This document shows positions 33,553-47,299 of a stretch of 64,000 bases of DNA, piece after piece; position 1 is the stretch's first letter, and the number at the start of each line of letters is the position of its first letter. Position numbers and translations under genes: made by a program. The notes under the pieces were generated by a model. The model did no database searches, was not told the origin of the DNA, and saw nothing but the letters and a program-made list of their open reading frames with translations. This DNA comes from Abelmoschus esculentus (Eukaryota; Streptophyta; Magnoliopsida; Malvales; Malvaceae), in contig JAUCBN010000011.1 in the NCBI GenBank assembly GCA_035048815.1, forward strand, positions 21,654,001 to 21,718,000, given 5' to 3'.

Positions 33553-36500
33553 TTATGTATCCGCAAAGTCAAAGCAGTGGGAAACTTTCAGGTGATCTGC
33601 AAGCTGGCTGACAGAAGACTGCACAACATCAGACTTTGGAGAGAGGGAATTAGGAAGTTGTGGCAGGCAAAGAGGCAGATATTGATTGCTCCCTTCTGGA
33701 GGGGAGATGGCAGAGAGCACGGCTCGACAGAATATGAATCTGGATAAAAGTTGTAAGATAAAGTCATATTTAAACCAAGAAACCTTAATTATATTTACAC
33801 CAGCAAGAGCTACAGATTAAAGATGAAACATGAAATACCTAACAATAAGCCGCCTTAAAAATGGATCAGATAAAACCTGCGCCCAAACCAGATCCAGGCT
33901 AGGTGATTTGCAAAGAATTACTTCCCACTTGGAGAAAGCAGTAGATAGGATGCTTTCAGCGATGTTTAGAACCTCCTAACAGCGGAAAAGTAAGACCCAC
34001 AGGTGCAGAGAGAACGTATGGTTAACAAACTCGAAAACAATTTGAAGATATACCATGTCACTATCAGACAAGGAGAATCCGATCATTTGGCAAAATGCTT
34101 GTAGAGGAGCAGTCAAGAAAAAGGTAAACTGACTTCCCTTCTGACTAATACCGGTCGCGGATGGGTCCTTGAAAATTGGTCTCAATGGAGAGAGCAGTAG
34201 GGCCGCTTTTTCTCCCCTTTCTGCACCATGTAAGACCTGAAATTCAGAGTATTATAAGCAACCACGTAGATAAACAATAACAAAGATGTTATCTGCACCT
34301 TTTCCATCTCAGTATAATTCTAAAAAAAAACATTTTAGATAGTAGGTTCACCTGGTAAGAAAGATGCATGAAACCTTGAAACAAAGCCTATCAATCAACA
34401 TTTCATGCAAAGGGCACAATTAACATATTATGTTCAGTTATTGTCGCAATAGGAAGTACTGTACTTGCATGTTGCAGCAAGAACAATTTAGCTGATGGTC
34501 ACAGACTACTCTTCAAGACTTCAAAACCTTCAAATTGCATTTTCCCTTTTGTTAATTGACTATCAATCATTTTCATCCACAAAAAGCATTATGATGAATT
34601 TAATTATTTGCAAGTTTGCAGTAAGAGCAATATTATTCCATTACTGCCAAATACCAGTCTGTTAAGTGATTTAAGGTTTAAACTTCCCAAAATTAAACAA
34701 TGTGATATTCAGGGATTTAAAAAGTGTTTTCAGTCGCATCGCGTTTATCGCGGTCGTTGTGGGAGTCGCGATCTTAAATTTTTAAATCTCGCACAACTTA
34801 TTATGGGAGTTTTTGAAATAACGGTATAATAACAGAAATAACGGCCGTTATCGATCGTTATCGGTGTAAATTTAAATCTCACCATTATTTTTACTAATAA
34901 TGGTTTCGGATAGCAGCGTTACCGTTAAAAAATTGCCATTATAGTGGTAACGGACTTTTTTTAATCCCTGATGACAATTCTTGCAAATACCCCACAAAAT
35001 ACTATATCGTGTCACCTTCTAAATCGAGCAGAAAAATCTGGCAGAAACTACAATTGTAAATACTAAATAGTACCGAATAAACTATACGTATCCTCTCAAG
35101 CATACACAAGTTATGAAAAACTTGCCTTGAATGCATAGCTGTTGTCACTATCAATGATCAAGAAAAGAGGTCTTCGGGTGAAAGGAATCATATCACCGGG
35201 ATAGAGGTTACTTGAACCTGCAAATTCCACAGAACCATACCCAAGATAAATAGGAAACGAAATAAAATTCAGATTGCACAAATTCAGGAGTTTTGGTCTA
35301 TAAATCTCGAGAATAAAAGCTAAAGATGCATATAGCATTACATATAGCTAGAGCTACCTACCACCATTTCCTTTGGGACCTAACCACAGGTAATTGTCAT
35401 AATAGTCACTAGACGCTTTCACACCATTGATGTGAGATTCAGGTGCAGAGCAATTCTGTTCAAGGGAATTGTGAGAAGCAAGCATGCTTTTTCTTGTTCG
35501 CCTAGACCCTCCTGAAGTTTCTACCTGAGAAGCATTAATACTACCAGGCTTCCCTGTAGATTATCAGTGTCAACAATTTAGGAAGAAGAAAAACATTCAA
35601 ATTATTCGGATTGGGTGAAAAGAAAAATCTTATTTCTCAGATAACAATGATGTGGAAGCAAAATTACCTGAGGCTGATAGATAAACAAGCATAATACTCT
35701 CTGGAGGCAACTCCTCACAAATTGTTGCCATAACCTGCCCAAACATTTCGTCGAACATCATTCATGATGATTCTATCCATACAAAGTATATAAAAAATGT
35801 ATAGAAGGCACAAAAGAGCAGGTATAAAATTTTTAGCATGCTACTATCCAACTAATGATGACCAGATATATCTAAATTTATATAACTTTTCATTGAATTT
35901 ACAGATTATTAGTTCTTGGTTTATAAGCCTATTACACTAAAGTATAACAGTGTCTATATCCAATATTGTAATATGGGCACTTTAAGACAACTCACACAGA
36001 AAATAAATTAGACTTTTTAGATGTGCCATGCAAATTGAGGCGCATATGAGTAAATTAACATTAGGTATCAAATTGCTAAGGAACATGCATGCCTTTTCTC
36101 CTTTCTTTCCTTTTCATTTCTGTTTATAAGCAAGTGTTATTTCCATAAGAAGACTATGTTGTTGATAGGCTAAAAATGCATTCAAATAAGCCAAAAGAAG
36201 ATTATGTCATTGATAGACAATAAATGCAGTACCCCATCAAAAAATGTACAAATACACAGATTTAATGAAGCCATGTGAGGCACAGCAGAGACCTCACACC
36301 TCTTCCAAAAATAGTAAAAGAACCTAACAGCCAGCCCTGAAAAACATGTTCTGAGTGGTTCAATTCTCAGAGTAGGCCATCATAAATTTTAACTAATTAA
36401 TTCATCAATTTTATATTTTTCAACTGAGTTTGGTTACCGAAAGAGTATGTTAGATGTTGGTTCACCTTCAACTTGGAAAGGTACAAGAAACCTGGGAATA

Positions 36501-38000
36501 CAGCAGTGGAACAAAGTGTCTAAAAACCACCTAAAACAATCATAAAAGAAACACACTAGCCTAAATATATATTACTGTAGCAAGTTCAATAAACAGGGTT
36601 TATAACTCACTGCTATCAAATGTGTCACAGATGGTCGATACAGAATAGCCTTCCTAGGATTTGGAGGTAGAGTCGGGTCAGTCATGTCTGCAGCCAAATT
36701 CATATCGATTAGTCCGGAAGCTGCAGAATAATCAAGTGCCACACCATTCTCCTTTGGTTCGGCAGGATGCTTCTGGTAAAATGATCCACTAGGCTCCCAT
36801 TCTAAACACTGCATCATTCTGTATACATCCAGAGTAAGTTCTGCAAATTTTACCTGAAAATGACAAGAAAAACAGATTACAATAATCTCAATTTGCAGAT
36901 GTAGAAATATGACCTCAAAATCAAAACATCGGACCAACAAATAAATCTTTCACCTCATTCCGGTGATAACTCATCAGGACAGCATCACGAAACTTTACAA
37001 CCTTCTTTGCGTGGAATCGAGCTACATATGGAACAGAATTTGGATGATTGTCTAGAATAGCGCAGTACCGAAATGGCCTCGAACTTGGAATGGTGAAAGT
37101 TGTATCAATGTTTATAAAGCAGAGAATTTCTTGCACTACTAGCTTCCACTCTTTAAAGTTTGTTTCCTGAAAAAAGGGGTGGCAAATAAGAAGAATCATA
37201 TGCACAATTCAGGAGCTACTAACATTTTGTATAAAGTTAGTAAGCCCAGAAGCTTTATAATATGTTCCTCTAAAACTAAAATTTCCTATAGGCCATAACC
37301 ATCCTCTAATATACTGCACAACACTCTATAATGTGCTCACCTTCATCAATTCAAACAAACATATTTTGAAATTTGTTCACTTCTAATACTTTGATTACAT
37401 ACTCAATGAGAAAGAATAACCTTTTCCCTTCCCATGGTAGTACAGAATAAATGAAACTTCAACTTGAAATTCCACACACACAAAGAACAAAGTAAATTTC
37501 GTTCTTACCCGGAAATTAGCCTTGCAGTCATCGACAAGTGCTCTAAGCTTTTCGACGACAACTTTCACAGTCTCTATCCGGTTCAAAATTAACGAAACCA
37601 GTAAAAACCGGGCGTAAAATCTCAACTCCTTAAACCGAATTCGAAGATCTTTCACTTCACACCCTTCGAAATACCTCCTCTTCAAAATCGCTTCATAGAA
37701 AACGTAGGATTCGACTAGAAACCTAGCCTCGCTCGTCCTCATGTACTGTCCAAAATACAGCTGTCCGATCCGACCGGCGATCTCGCCAATCTCCCATCGG
37801 TTCAAACCGGCTTTAACAAGCTGGGCTCTGTTTTCTTGCTGATACTTCCACAACCTCATGTAGGCTTTGAAGACTTTGTGGAAATAGTGTTGGCCTTGTG
37901 CCCGCCCGTACGATGGAAAATCCCGGACTCGTGCGAATTTACGGTCGGCGCCTTCAACAAGAGCTCGGAAGGTCTTGGGAACGACGTCGTCCTCCGCCAT
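33553..38000 (-). CDS. SCAI: SCAI-family protein (plant homologue of suppressor of cancer cell invasion), 9 exons
   Basis: A spliced gene read from the sequence. Coding exons: 38000-37509, 37166-36954, 36853-36611, 35734-35668, 35553-35362, 35217-35126, 34236-34054, 33975-33839 and 33739-33553. They total 1806 nt with phases that join, giving 601 residues plus TAA. Junctions are GT-AG except intron 6, whose donor is GCAAGT. The protein matches the SCAI family along its length. Near the N-terminus are a DFPSYGRAQ segment, an LWKYQQENR block and NRWEIGEIAGRIGQLYFGQY. Mid-protein are KFAELTLDVYRMMQ, LPPNPRKAILYRP and an YPGDMIPFTRRPLFLIIDSD block; the C-terminal region has DPFLRRLIVRFIFCRA. Length is close to animal SCAI (about 600 residues). 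Animal SCAI is a nuclear cofactor that represses MRTF/SRF transcription and acts in DNA double-strand-break repair; the plant role is not established here. The start is the first ATG of the open exon 1, and the conserved block begins about 25 residues later. No signal peptide or membrane segment is evident. UTR ends were not determined. Confidence 0.93.
34710..34970. mobile_element. hAT-like MITE in SCAI intron 6
   Basis: This is a 261-bp non-coding insert. The left end reads CAGGGATTTAAAAAGTG and the reverse complement of the right end reads CAGGGATTAAAAAAAGT, so the terminal inverted repeats match apart from small indels. The flanking 8-mers GTGATATT and ATGACAAT agree at 5 of 8 positions, a possible decayed hAT target duplication. 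The body has short palindromic motifs such as AACGGCCGTTATCGATCGTT. It lies wholly within intron 6 (35125-34237) and leaves all splice sites untouched. Confidence 0.6.
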
Positions 38001-41000
38001 GTACAGAACCGAAAACCAGCACTAATTTCAATTTAAAGAAGAAAAAAAATAAAACGAGAGAGAGAAAGCGACTCCGTCAGGCGGATTTGACGACGGTTAC
38101 GGCGGACGAGAAATGTTTCAGAAATCAAGAGTCTGTATGGAGTTTCATGAGCTGATCTGTAGTAGTTTTTTTGTGTGTCAGCTTAAGATTCCCTTTTGTA
38201 AGGTTTTACAGATTCAGTAATTTACAGTGACGGCGTTGGGGTCACTGATTTCAGTGCTTTGGCACGAAGAAGGAAAGTATAATAACGTACTTTTTCCCAT
38301 GATTTCAAAATGATTAACACCGTCCGATGAGAATTGAGAATAAGGACCGGGAAAGTCAGAGAAATCAACGGTTTCTATTCTAGGTTGTTCCTTAACTACT
38401 GTGGAAACGCTCTACAAGTGGCGAATTGATTGGTGGCCTAAATTTGTTGGAATTATTAACAAATAAAAAAATTGAAGAAATGTATAAAAAATAGAAATGA
38501 CTTGATTTGCCTCTCTGGTTTCTTAAATTCTTACTGGTGCAGCAGAATTAAATAAATTAATTCTGTTGGTTAGCTCCAAATGGGTGGGATTATATACATA
38601 AATAGAGAATAATATATTTGTAATATAAATACCCATATTTGAGTACATAGAAGATAAAATTTATTACGTATAGTTTATATACTAGTAAAAGATAGATGTT
38701 GGGGGAGAAGGAGAGCATTTGGTCTGCGAACTAAGAATAAGTGGGTTAGGGATGGGCGTGGGAAAGATCAGATACTTAATTATTTTGATTAGAATTTGTT
38801 TTAATTCTGATAATTATTAATTCTTAAAAATTAGATTCAGTCTCGGTTACATCAGGTCTTAAATTTTAGGATTTAATCTTACTAGTAAGAATTAATATCA
38901 ATATTGGGTATCCGGTTAATAGTTTATTATTAAGAAAATATGAGTAATAAGAGAAATTTTTTAACAATCAACAATATTATTAAATAGTAAAATTAGTCAT
39001 ATTTATAATATTCATACATAAAAAAAGTTTAATAAGAAAAAATAAATAAAAAATACTATCTATTTACAAGCAAGAAAATTAGTATTGGGTACTTGATATT
39101 GATCTCGGTCCTACTGAGTACCCATCAAGTATCGGGTCTAGAAAATAAAGATTCAGTCTTGATCTCGGTTATGACCGAGTCCTAAATTTTGATATCCCAT
39201 CGAAACCAATACCGAATAAAAATCTATTGCTTTAATCAGATTAGCCACCGATATCAGGTTTTTTGTGCACCCAAGCTAGAGATACAAGGGTGAAGTCCCT
39301 GCGGTCCAGTACAAGGTTTTTTTTTAATTGTATCGGGGTTACTCTAATATATTTATTAAGTTAATAAGAAAATATTCCATTGATTGGAGATAAATAAGAG
39401 ATTAAAATTTTTAAAAATTCTTCGAGAACGTAAACACATTGTTGAACCTTCTGAAAATTTTGTATTCTTGTTTGATTTCTTATTCATTTGTATAATTTCT
39501 CAAATATAGATATTTTTAGTCATTTAATTAATTGATTGATTTTTAAATTATTTATATAAATAAATCATGATATTCCTATTCTAATAAACTGCTGAAACCT
39601 AGAGTCGAGTTGCTGTGTGTTGTGGTCCCTGTCTCTCTCCCTGCATCGATGTTGGTTTTGTTTCCCTGTCGGTTGTCGTAGCGAGACAAACAGATGTTTT
39701 CCCACGTCTAGATCGATTCCCTGGACTGGATCAAAACAACAAAAAAACAAAAAATAAATACCATAAAACAAATGTCATAGAACAGGATGGGGCAGAGGAA
39801 TTTTATCAACAAGGACAAAGGGGGTTATTTTATTAAAAAATATGAAGAATGAATTTCATACCACATTAAATCTATTATAATGATATTACTAATTTAAAAT
39901 TAAATTAAGAAAATAATTCATGATAAATCTTTATAATATTTAATATAAATTAATAAATTAAATATTAATGATTATAATAATAATTTATATATATATCACA
40001 ATCATAGATTCATCATACATGGTCTTTAAGGATCTAATAGCAATTATAGCTATTTGCTATAAAATAACCTTCATCATTTGATATTGATCGCTCAATCATT
40101 CTACCGACATTGCTAGTGCTCGAACTCCTGACCTCTAAGAACAACAATCATTCCTTTAATCACTTGTACTAGAGGGCTCGTACACCTCTCCCCCACTTTT
40201 AAATGTAGGATATAATGTTTACGTATGTATTTCTAAAATTTATAGTCCATAACAAATTTGGTTTTCGTTTTGAAATATTTTAGTCTTTTTTTATTTTATT
40301 TTTCTATAAATGTTATTGTATTTTTATTAAATTTATATAAAAATTATAATTACATCCTAAATAAGAAATAAAATAATTAAATTAAATAATCTAACACAAA
40401 AATAAAGAAAAATAATTTTTTTATGAAGATAAGCATACCAATAAAATTCAGAAGCTTTCTGAATCTCCTTGTCTCTGGACAAACTGAACGCAGAAGGAAC
40501 GAGTTGTAGGCGATCTAATCTGTCATGTAAAAAGTATTGTTACCCAGGATTGGTTTCATCGATAAACAAACATTAAGTGAGCAAGGATAAATCTTTTCAA
40601 GTGACCATCGATAAAAATATAAATCAGAAACTATTGTCGATTGAGTCTCTATGCGAATAACATTTAATTACTAGGGTCTGCTACAACATGCCACAAAGAG
40701 ATGAATCAAGCCCCAAAACAAAAATAAAAAAATTTCATAAGGACAGAAAACATAGATTCTTGTTAAAATAAAAAAATAATAGATTTGATATTCAACAATT
40801 AATATTAAAATTAATTATCGATCACCGATTAAAGGAATTGATCAAAGTGAGAAGCAGCTAGGGTTGGAATTTTTATAGAAGAGAGTGGACTAGGATTGAA
40901 ATCTTAGTCGTTTTTAAATTTTTTAAGCGACTGACGGTAACATTAATTTTAATATTAATTTTCAATCGTTAATAATTATTTTTTTATTTTTATAATTTTA

Positions 41001-44000
41001 ATAGTTTTTCTTTTTGATATTTCTTCTTAGCTTTTTGGTTCGTATCTTTTTATCTTGAGATACGTTTTTATTTTTTTATTTTGTTGTTTGATCATGTTTT
41101 AATTTTTTTTATCAAGATTAGAGTTGACATCATGACTGATTAAGATTATACTCTTTAATTATTTCGATGATCTTTATGTTTTGGACCTCAAACTAGATTC
41201 AGATATAAATTCATAATCATCATTCTTGTTTGCGATTGAGTTATAATAATAGTTGTGTTATCAACGTACCTTATTATTGTACTATACATTTTTTAATGCT
41301 ATTTGTTGTTGGTTTTTTTACCTTTCATCATCGAACGTTAATGATGTTTGTATCTATTTTGTTTTGAGTTTAAGATTTTATTTTTTTATGATTTGATTTA
41401 AAAACACTAATTTTTATATTTTTAAAAATATATTTAAATTAAACTTATTTATATAAATTATAAACTTTTATTGTATTTTAAAATTTTCTTCCTTTTATAA
41501 AATTAGTGTATTCATATTTTTTGAATCAACTACGGTAGTTAATTATAATAGTATCTATCGTAGAACATACTCTCAATCATTAGATACTGATTGTTTAATT
41601 ATTATACTGATATTATTAATATTCGAACTCATAACCTCAAATAGAATAACTGTTTTTTAATTATTGAGATAAAATATTCGTTAAACTGTACTCACGTTTA
41701 AAAATGCATAGTCTATATGTTTTAAATTCTTTGCCTCATTTCCTTACACGTGTCTGAATGATTAATGCCTTTTAATTGCTTTGATAATTCCAGTTGTCTA
41801 AAGCTGTTTTTAATTGGCAGATTGATTTGTTCCATAGAAAAGTAATCAGTGGATTGAATATAATTTATTGTTTAATAATTATTTTATTCTAAAATAAAAA
41901 TATAAACACAATTCGAATAAGACTTTAATTTTATCATAGTTATGATTAAGAATGTTTAATAATCTTTTATTTTAGAATTAATTAATTTTTAATATTTTAT
42001 TTAAATTTTAATTATTTTATATTAGAATAAAATTATATTCCATATATATATATATATATTTGATAGGTTACATTCCATGTTATTTAAAATTATATTCCAT
42101 ATATATTATCATTAAATTTTTAACGGTCCAGTCATCAAGCTAGTTAAAAATAAGCTATTTATCAAAAAGATATAGGTTAAAGGATAAATTTATATAAAAA
42201 AAATAAAGGTCAAAACGACAAAAACTATAAATATTAAGGGTTAAAATTATCTTTATGCCAAAAAATAACTAAGAATATGACGTAATAATACGAATATTAT
42301 ATTAATATATTATTTTGTTCAAATTATATAATAAAATCTATTAATTATCAAAATATATAATATCTTAATCGTGTATGTGAAATTGTCAGTAATTATCTCT
42401 AGGGTGTTCTAAAGTATTTTATTTGACCAATCTGACTTAATTATTTGTTGATTTAATTTTAAAATTTTAATATTTGATTTAATTTTTGTTTTTTATTAAA
42501 TATATAAATTAATTTTTAATTTTTTTAGATTGGATATAAATCATAATATGTATGTCTATTTTATAATCTATATTTTAGATACAAAACTATCTCTTTTAAT
42601 AATATTATCTCTAAAATTCAAATTTATATATATTTTTAAAAATAATATATCTTAGTTGAATTAATTATCATTATTTTAAATAAACTTTATCAACCGTTTC
42701 ATATATATTCATCAATAAAATTTTATAAAATGAATATTTTAAAGCAAATTAAATGAAAAATAAAATAAAATTGTCAATCTTTTTTTTTAAAGTTGTACAA
42801 ACTTTTAGGTAAAAAGTTGTATGCCTGTGGATACCCATTATTACAATCATGTCGATAAGTGTCGAGGTTGAAAATGAGAGTGGATCCAATGAACAAGGGG
42901 GTTGACCTTGATGAAGATCACAAAGGGAGATGTCACATAAGACTAGGACACTATAAAAGGAATTAATTTATTATTTTTATTTTTTCAAAAATGATGAGAA
43001 ATTATCAATTATGGCATATGATCTGATTTGTAGTAGATTAATTGATTTTATACGAGTTGAGTAACATGTTAGTTATTCGAATTTTATATGGTTAAAATTT
43101 AGTAATTGTTTAATTCGGGCTACTTCGATTTGATCTCGAACTTGACTCGAGATATATTGAGTTGAATCGAGTAGAATCTCATATAGTATTATTAAATTTT
43201 ACTTTTAGTTAAAAATAAGATAATTTTTTGTGAGCTTAACGAGTAAGAGTCGAGTCGAGTACAATTTTAACTAGCTTAACGAGTCACGAGTCAAACTTAA
43301 TGAGCAGGAGTCGAGTCGAGCACAATTTTAACTAGCATAACAAGCAGAAGTCAAGTCAAATGATAAATTTTTAACGAACATAAACCCATAATTACTTAAT
43401 TTACGATCGACTCATTCGATAAACACATCTTGTTTTAACAGTTCACCTCTGATTTCTACTTATAGTGTTTTGATGAGAGTTAAGTTTAAACTTTTAGAAA
43501 ATATGATAAGTATAACAGTATAATTTTATCAATCAATTAATAAAATTAACAGATCAATCACAAAGATTTAATGAATATCTTATAAAAATATTGTAATTTA
43601 TTGATATAATCATCATGAACGAAGATACTAAAAATGTGTGAGAGCCTGCAGTTATGTAAAAAGTTTGGAATCCAATGCTATCTCCTCTCAGTTTATTCCT
43701 TTACCCCAAGCAGATGAAGGGGTGAAGGAGTACTTCGTTTATACTTATCTGTTAGTAAAGAAATTATATTATAAGTCATTTTTAATACGTTATTAATGAG
43801 ATCAATTAATTAAAAGTAATTATTTAATTATTTTTTTATTTTATTATTTTTATTAAATAAATTTTTATTAATATTTACTGTAAATTAAGTTTAAAAATAA
43901 TTTTTATCAAGTGAAGATTCATTCAATAAAAACGATGAGGTGTAAAAAAATAATTAAATGAATGCTTTTAATTGGTTGATCTTATAAATGGCGTGATAAA

Positions 44001-44878
44001 AATAACTCATAATATAATTTTTTCATGACCAGGGTATGGAGAATGAAAGATTAAAATACCACAACAATAACTATTGTTGATAAATTAAGATTTTCTTTTT
44101 TATAAAAAATTCTAAAAATATCATATTAATTTATTGAAAACTTTATATCTAACAAATAAGTAGGAAGAATTGATCCTATAAATATTAATATTAGATGTCG
44201 AAAATAAAAAATAAAATTAGACACAAGTTAATTGGTCCAAATTTGTAGGGTGACAATGAGAAAACATGTATGCTTAGAATGTCAATATGTGAATGAATTC
44301 ATATAGAATAAATATTAAGATTTAGGGTTTATAAATTTTATCTTAAATCTTAAATTTTAAATCTTAAACTCTAAATTTATTTATAATGATAAATTTTACC
44401 GTCAGTTATCTATAAAAACATCGTGTAAAATTATTCCAAAATTTAACTAACGATAAAATTTAAATGTAAACCCTAAAATTTCAAGACCTTTCTCCTCAGT
44501 GGTGGATAGAGCGGTAGTTGGAGTTTAATTATCTTTAATTGGGTTTTCTTGCACCGTAATTAAACGTAAGGATAATAAAAAATTATAATTTAATATCTCA
44601 TCTATAATTAAGTTTTCACATTTGAAAGAAAAATTAACCCCCTTTTTTAACTAAAAGCATATCATTTCATTAAGGCGAGAATTATGATAAAAAATATTTC
44701 TATGAGTTACACGAGTTTAATAGGATCACAGAATGATTGAATAAAAATTAAATTTGTTTAAAAATAAAAAATTTAGATTTTTACAAGGAACAGTAAAGGT
44801 TGTTTGGAAATTAGTATGTTTAATATCATCTACGATTAAAATGATGCCTCTTGTAATTTTTTTAGATTTGATTTAAAT
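38001..44878. other. AT-rich intergenic DNA, including the SCAI upstream region
   Basis: No coding gene recognised. The first few hundred bases should include the SCAI 5' UTR and promoter. A pair of diverged dispersed repeats (about 40060-40190 and 41560-41690, sharing a CATTGCTAGTGCTCGAACTC-type core) lies here. A CGAGTCGAGT-rich stretch is at 43130-43420. Confidence 0.5.
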
Positions 44879-44886
44879 GTTATGAA

Positions 44887-45703
44887 TAGGGTTGTAAACG
44901 AACCGAACGAACACGAATGAGAGTGTGTTCATGTTCGTTTAATTTTAACCGAACAAATGAATGAACATGAACATAAACGAACGCAAATTTTCTTGTTCGT
45001 ATTCGTTCATTAAAGATTTTAGCTTGTTCATGTTCGTTTATGTTTGTTCGTTTAAATGATAAATGAACGTAAACGAACGAACATAAATAAATGCAAACGA
45101 ACGTAAACGGATGGGTATAAATGAACGCAAATGAATATAAATAAACAAACATATATAATATGCTAAATATTTAATATTTTGGATTAATTCGATTAATTCA
45201 GCTAATTAACATGTTTTAAACCGAATTAATCGATAATTAAAATTTTTAAAAAAATTCTTAATTATTAGACAAAATATAAAATTTAACTGATTAACCAATT
45301 TTATTTTGGTTCAAACCGTTAACTCGATTTAACTAAACAATGAACACCCCTAGCCTATATATAACAAGGAAGTTTTTAACGAGCCATAAAATAAGACTTC
45401 TCAACTCGAGTAACTCAAAATTTTTTGACTCAACTTGATCCAATGTTCATCCTTAGATATATGTGAATAAATTTAAATGAACATAAACAAACGAATAAAC
45501 ATAAACGAACGAACATAAATGAACAAATTATCGAACGTTCACGAACATAAATGAACGAACGAGCCCCTTGTTCGTGTTCGTTCATTCAATTAAACAAACG
45601 AAAAAACTTATATATTCATGTTCATTCGTTTAATAAATAAACGAACATCCCACCGAATAGTTCACGAACGATTCACCAAACGTTGGTTTGATTTACGGCC
45701 CCA
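44887..45703. mobile_element. hAT-like MITE (817 bp) with an exact 8-bp target duplication
   Basis: The flanks carry identical GTTATGAA at 44879-44886 and 45704-45711. The left end TAGGGTTGTAAACGAACC matches the reverse complement of the right end TGGGGCCGTAAATCAAACC. The body is largely CGAACGAACATAAA-type words, so it looks like simple sequence. The middle (about 45146-45455) is of a different character, with CTCGAGTAACTC and a TGTTCATCCTTA end, and may be a nested second MITE. Confidence 0.82.
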
Positions 45704-45711
45704 GTTATGAA

Positions 45712-46043
45712 CGAATTTCGAAAATCACATAGGTTACTCTAGTGATCCTTTTAAACATAAATATCAGCTTCTTATATTCAAATAAAATAAATACAAATAT
45801 ATGTAACGATTTAGATTTTTGAGTCAATAAGTTGAGGTTAAGCCAAGCCTTGAACTTTAGTTTTTGGGCAATAAAGAAATTCAAGTGGGCTTGGTTTAAT
45901 GGCCTTTGGGCTTGAAAGTATACATTTCTAGCATAGTCTGAAAGGTTAGGGACCTAAAGGGTGAGTTCTCTAATTTTGGGCTGAACTCAATTGAAATTCT
46001 TGTCTCATTTTGGATAAGAAGTCCACTTCCATCGTCAGTCATT
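45712..46043. other. Short intergenic stretch between two MITEs
   Basis: No gene or repeat recognised. Confidence 0.4.
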
Positions 46044-46051
46044 GCTCTTAT

Positions 46052-46588
46052 TAGGGGCTAGCAAAATTCGTGTCGACTCGAAAAAATCGAATAACTCGAC
46101 TCGACTTAAAATGAAAATATTCAATTCGTTTTGACTCGACTCGAAATTTTATAGACTCGATTCGACTCGAAAAATTTCAAATAAAGTTCGAGTTATAAAA
46201 TGGAACTCGAATAACTCAAAATTTTTAGTAATTAAAGGATTTATTTTTAAGTTTGAGATGAATCTCTCAAAATTTTATGATATATATACATTGATATATA
46301 AAAATATAAAAAAATATTGCTATATGTGAATATATATATATATATGCATATCTTATATTATTAGACAAAGTCGTTTAAATTAAAATCAAATCATATTATA
46401 ACATGATAAATAATTACAATTAAATATTTATAGAGCTCGAAAATTCGACTCGAATTGAATTTCTTAAACTCGACTTGAACCGAAAAAATTTTAAATAAAG
46501 TTTGAATTGTAAAATATGACTCGTCAACTCAAATAACTAAATTTTTTTTGACTCGACTCGACTTAACTCGATCGAATACTCACCCGTA
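46052..46588. mobile_element. hAT-like MITE (537 bp)
   Basis: The left end is TAGGGGCTAGCAAAATTCG and the reverse complement of the right end is TACGGGTGAGTATTCGATCG. The flanks are GCTCTTAT (46044-46051) and ACTCTTAT (46589-46596), matching at 7 of 8. The body is rich in CGACTCGA/TCGAAAAA words with an AT-rich centre. Confidence 0.7.
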
Positions 46589-46596
46589 ACTCTTAT

Positions 46597-46990
46597 TCTC
46601 CATCAAACAACCGTCTTTCTTGTCAAAACTCCATAAAAAATGTATGTTAAAGGTTTAAACTTTATCCTTCTCTTCCTATGCTCGAGATTTAAGATTTGTT
46701 GAGCATGTTTATTCATATCTTGATATCTAGATTTAGAGTTAAAAATTGAATACAGTGATTGAAGAGAAAAAAAGAATTTTATAAAAATGGTTGGATGAGA
46801 GATATTAAACTGTTTTTTGAGTTTTGTTTCTAACTTCATTCTGATCATTTAGATGTATAACACGATGTTATTACACTTGTAGTTAGCTAAAGAAGTGGGG
46901 AAACATCCAACACCAAGAAAGGAGATAAGCTTGTGGAAAGATATTTTCGAGTCTTTTAGTAAGGTTAATATACAAGACGAATCTAGAACT
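46597..46990. other. Intergenic stretch with a short protein-like frame
   Basis: Positions about 46884-46985 (+) translate to LAKEVGKHPTPRKEISLWKDIF, vaguely like a plant transposase segment. It is too short to assign. The rest holds nothing recognisable. Confidence 0.25.
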
Positions 46991-47299
46991 TGTGACACCC
47001 TCGCCTTGGGTTAGGAGACGGAGGCGTCGACCGAATTTACAAACCGAACTTTGTATTCAAAACCAAGATAATTTGTTTATTGTATAACATTATAATGTTA
47101 AATGTGAGTAGTTCCTTTATCAAATTTTGGACGAATTTAAAACTTTTTAATTATTCATGTTAAATTCGGATCCGATTTAAAGCTTTTCCAAATTCATTAT
47201 AATTATTATTCGGTCTTAAGTATATTTCATTTTCCCAATGGAATTTCTAATACATGATTTCATTCTTCAAATTCGAACTTAGTTCAGATGGAAGAGCTC

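Noticed and set aside
37836..38155. Plus-strand frames over SCAI exon 1
   Set aside because: They are antisense shadows of a well-supported exon.
38747..39278. Possible further hAT-like MITE (TAGGGATGGGCGTG ... CACCCAAGCTA)
   Set aside because: Inverted ends are only loosely similar and the flanking 8-mers do not match.
42830..42960. Locally GC-richer island suggesting an exon
   Set aside because: No frame stays open and no known motif or splice context was seen.
46884..46985. Transposase-like peptide (KEVGKHPTP...)
   Set aside because: About 34 residues only, with no second conserved block; listed only as a weak note.
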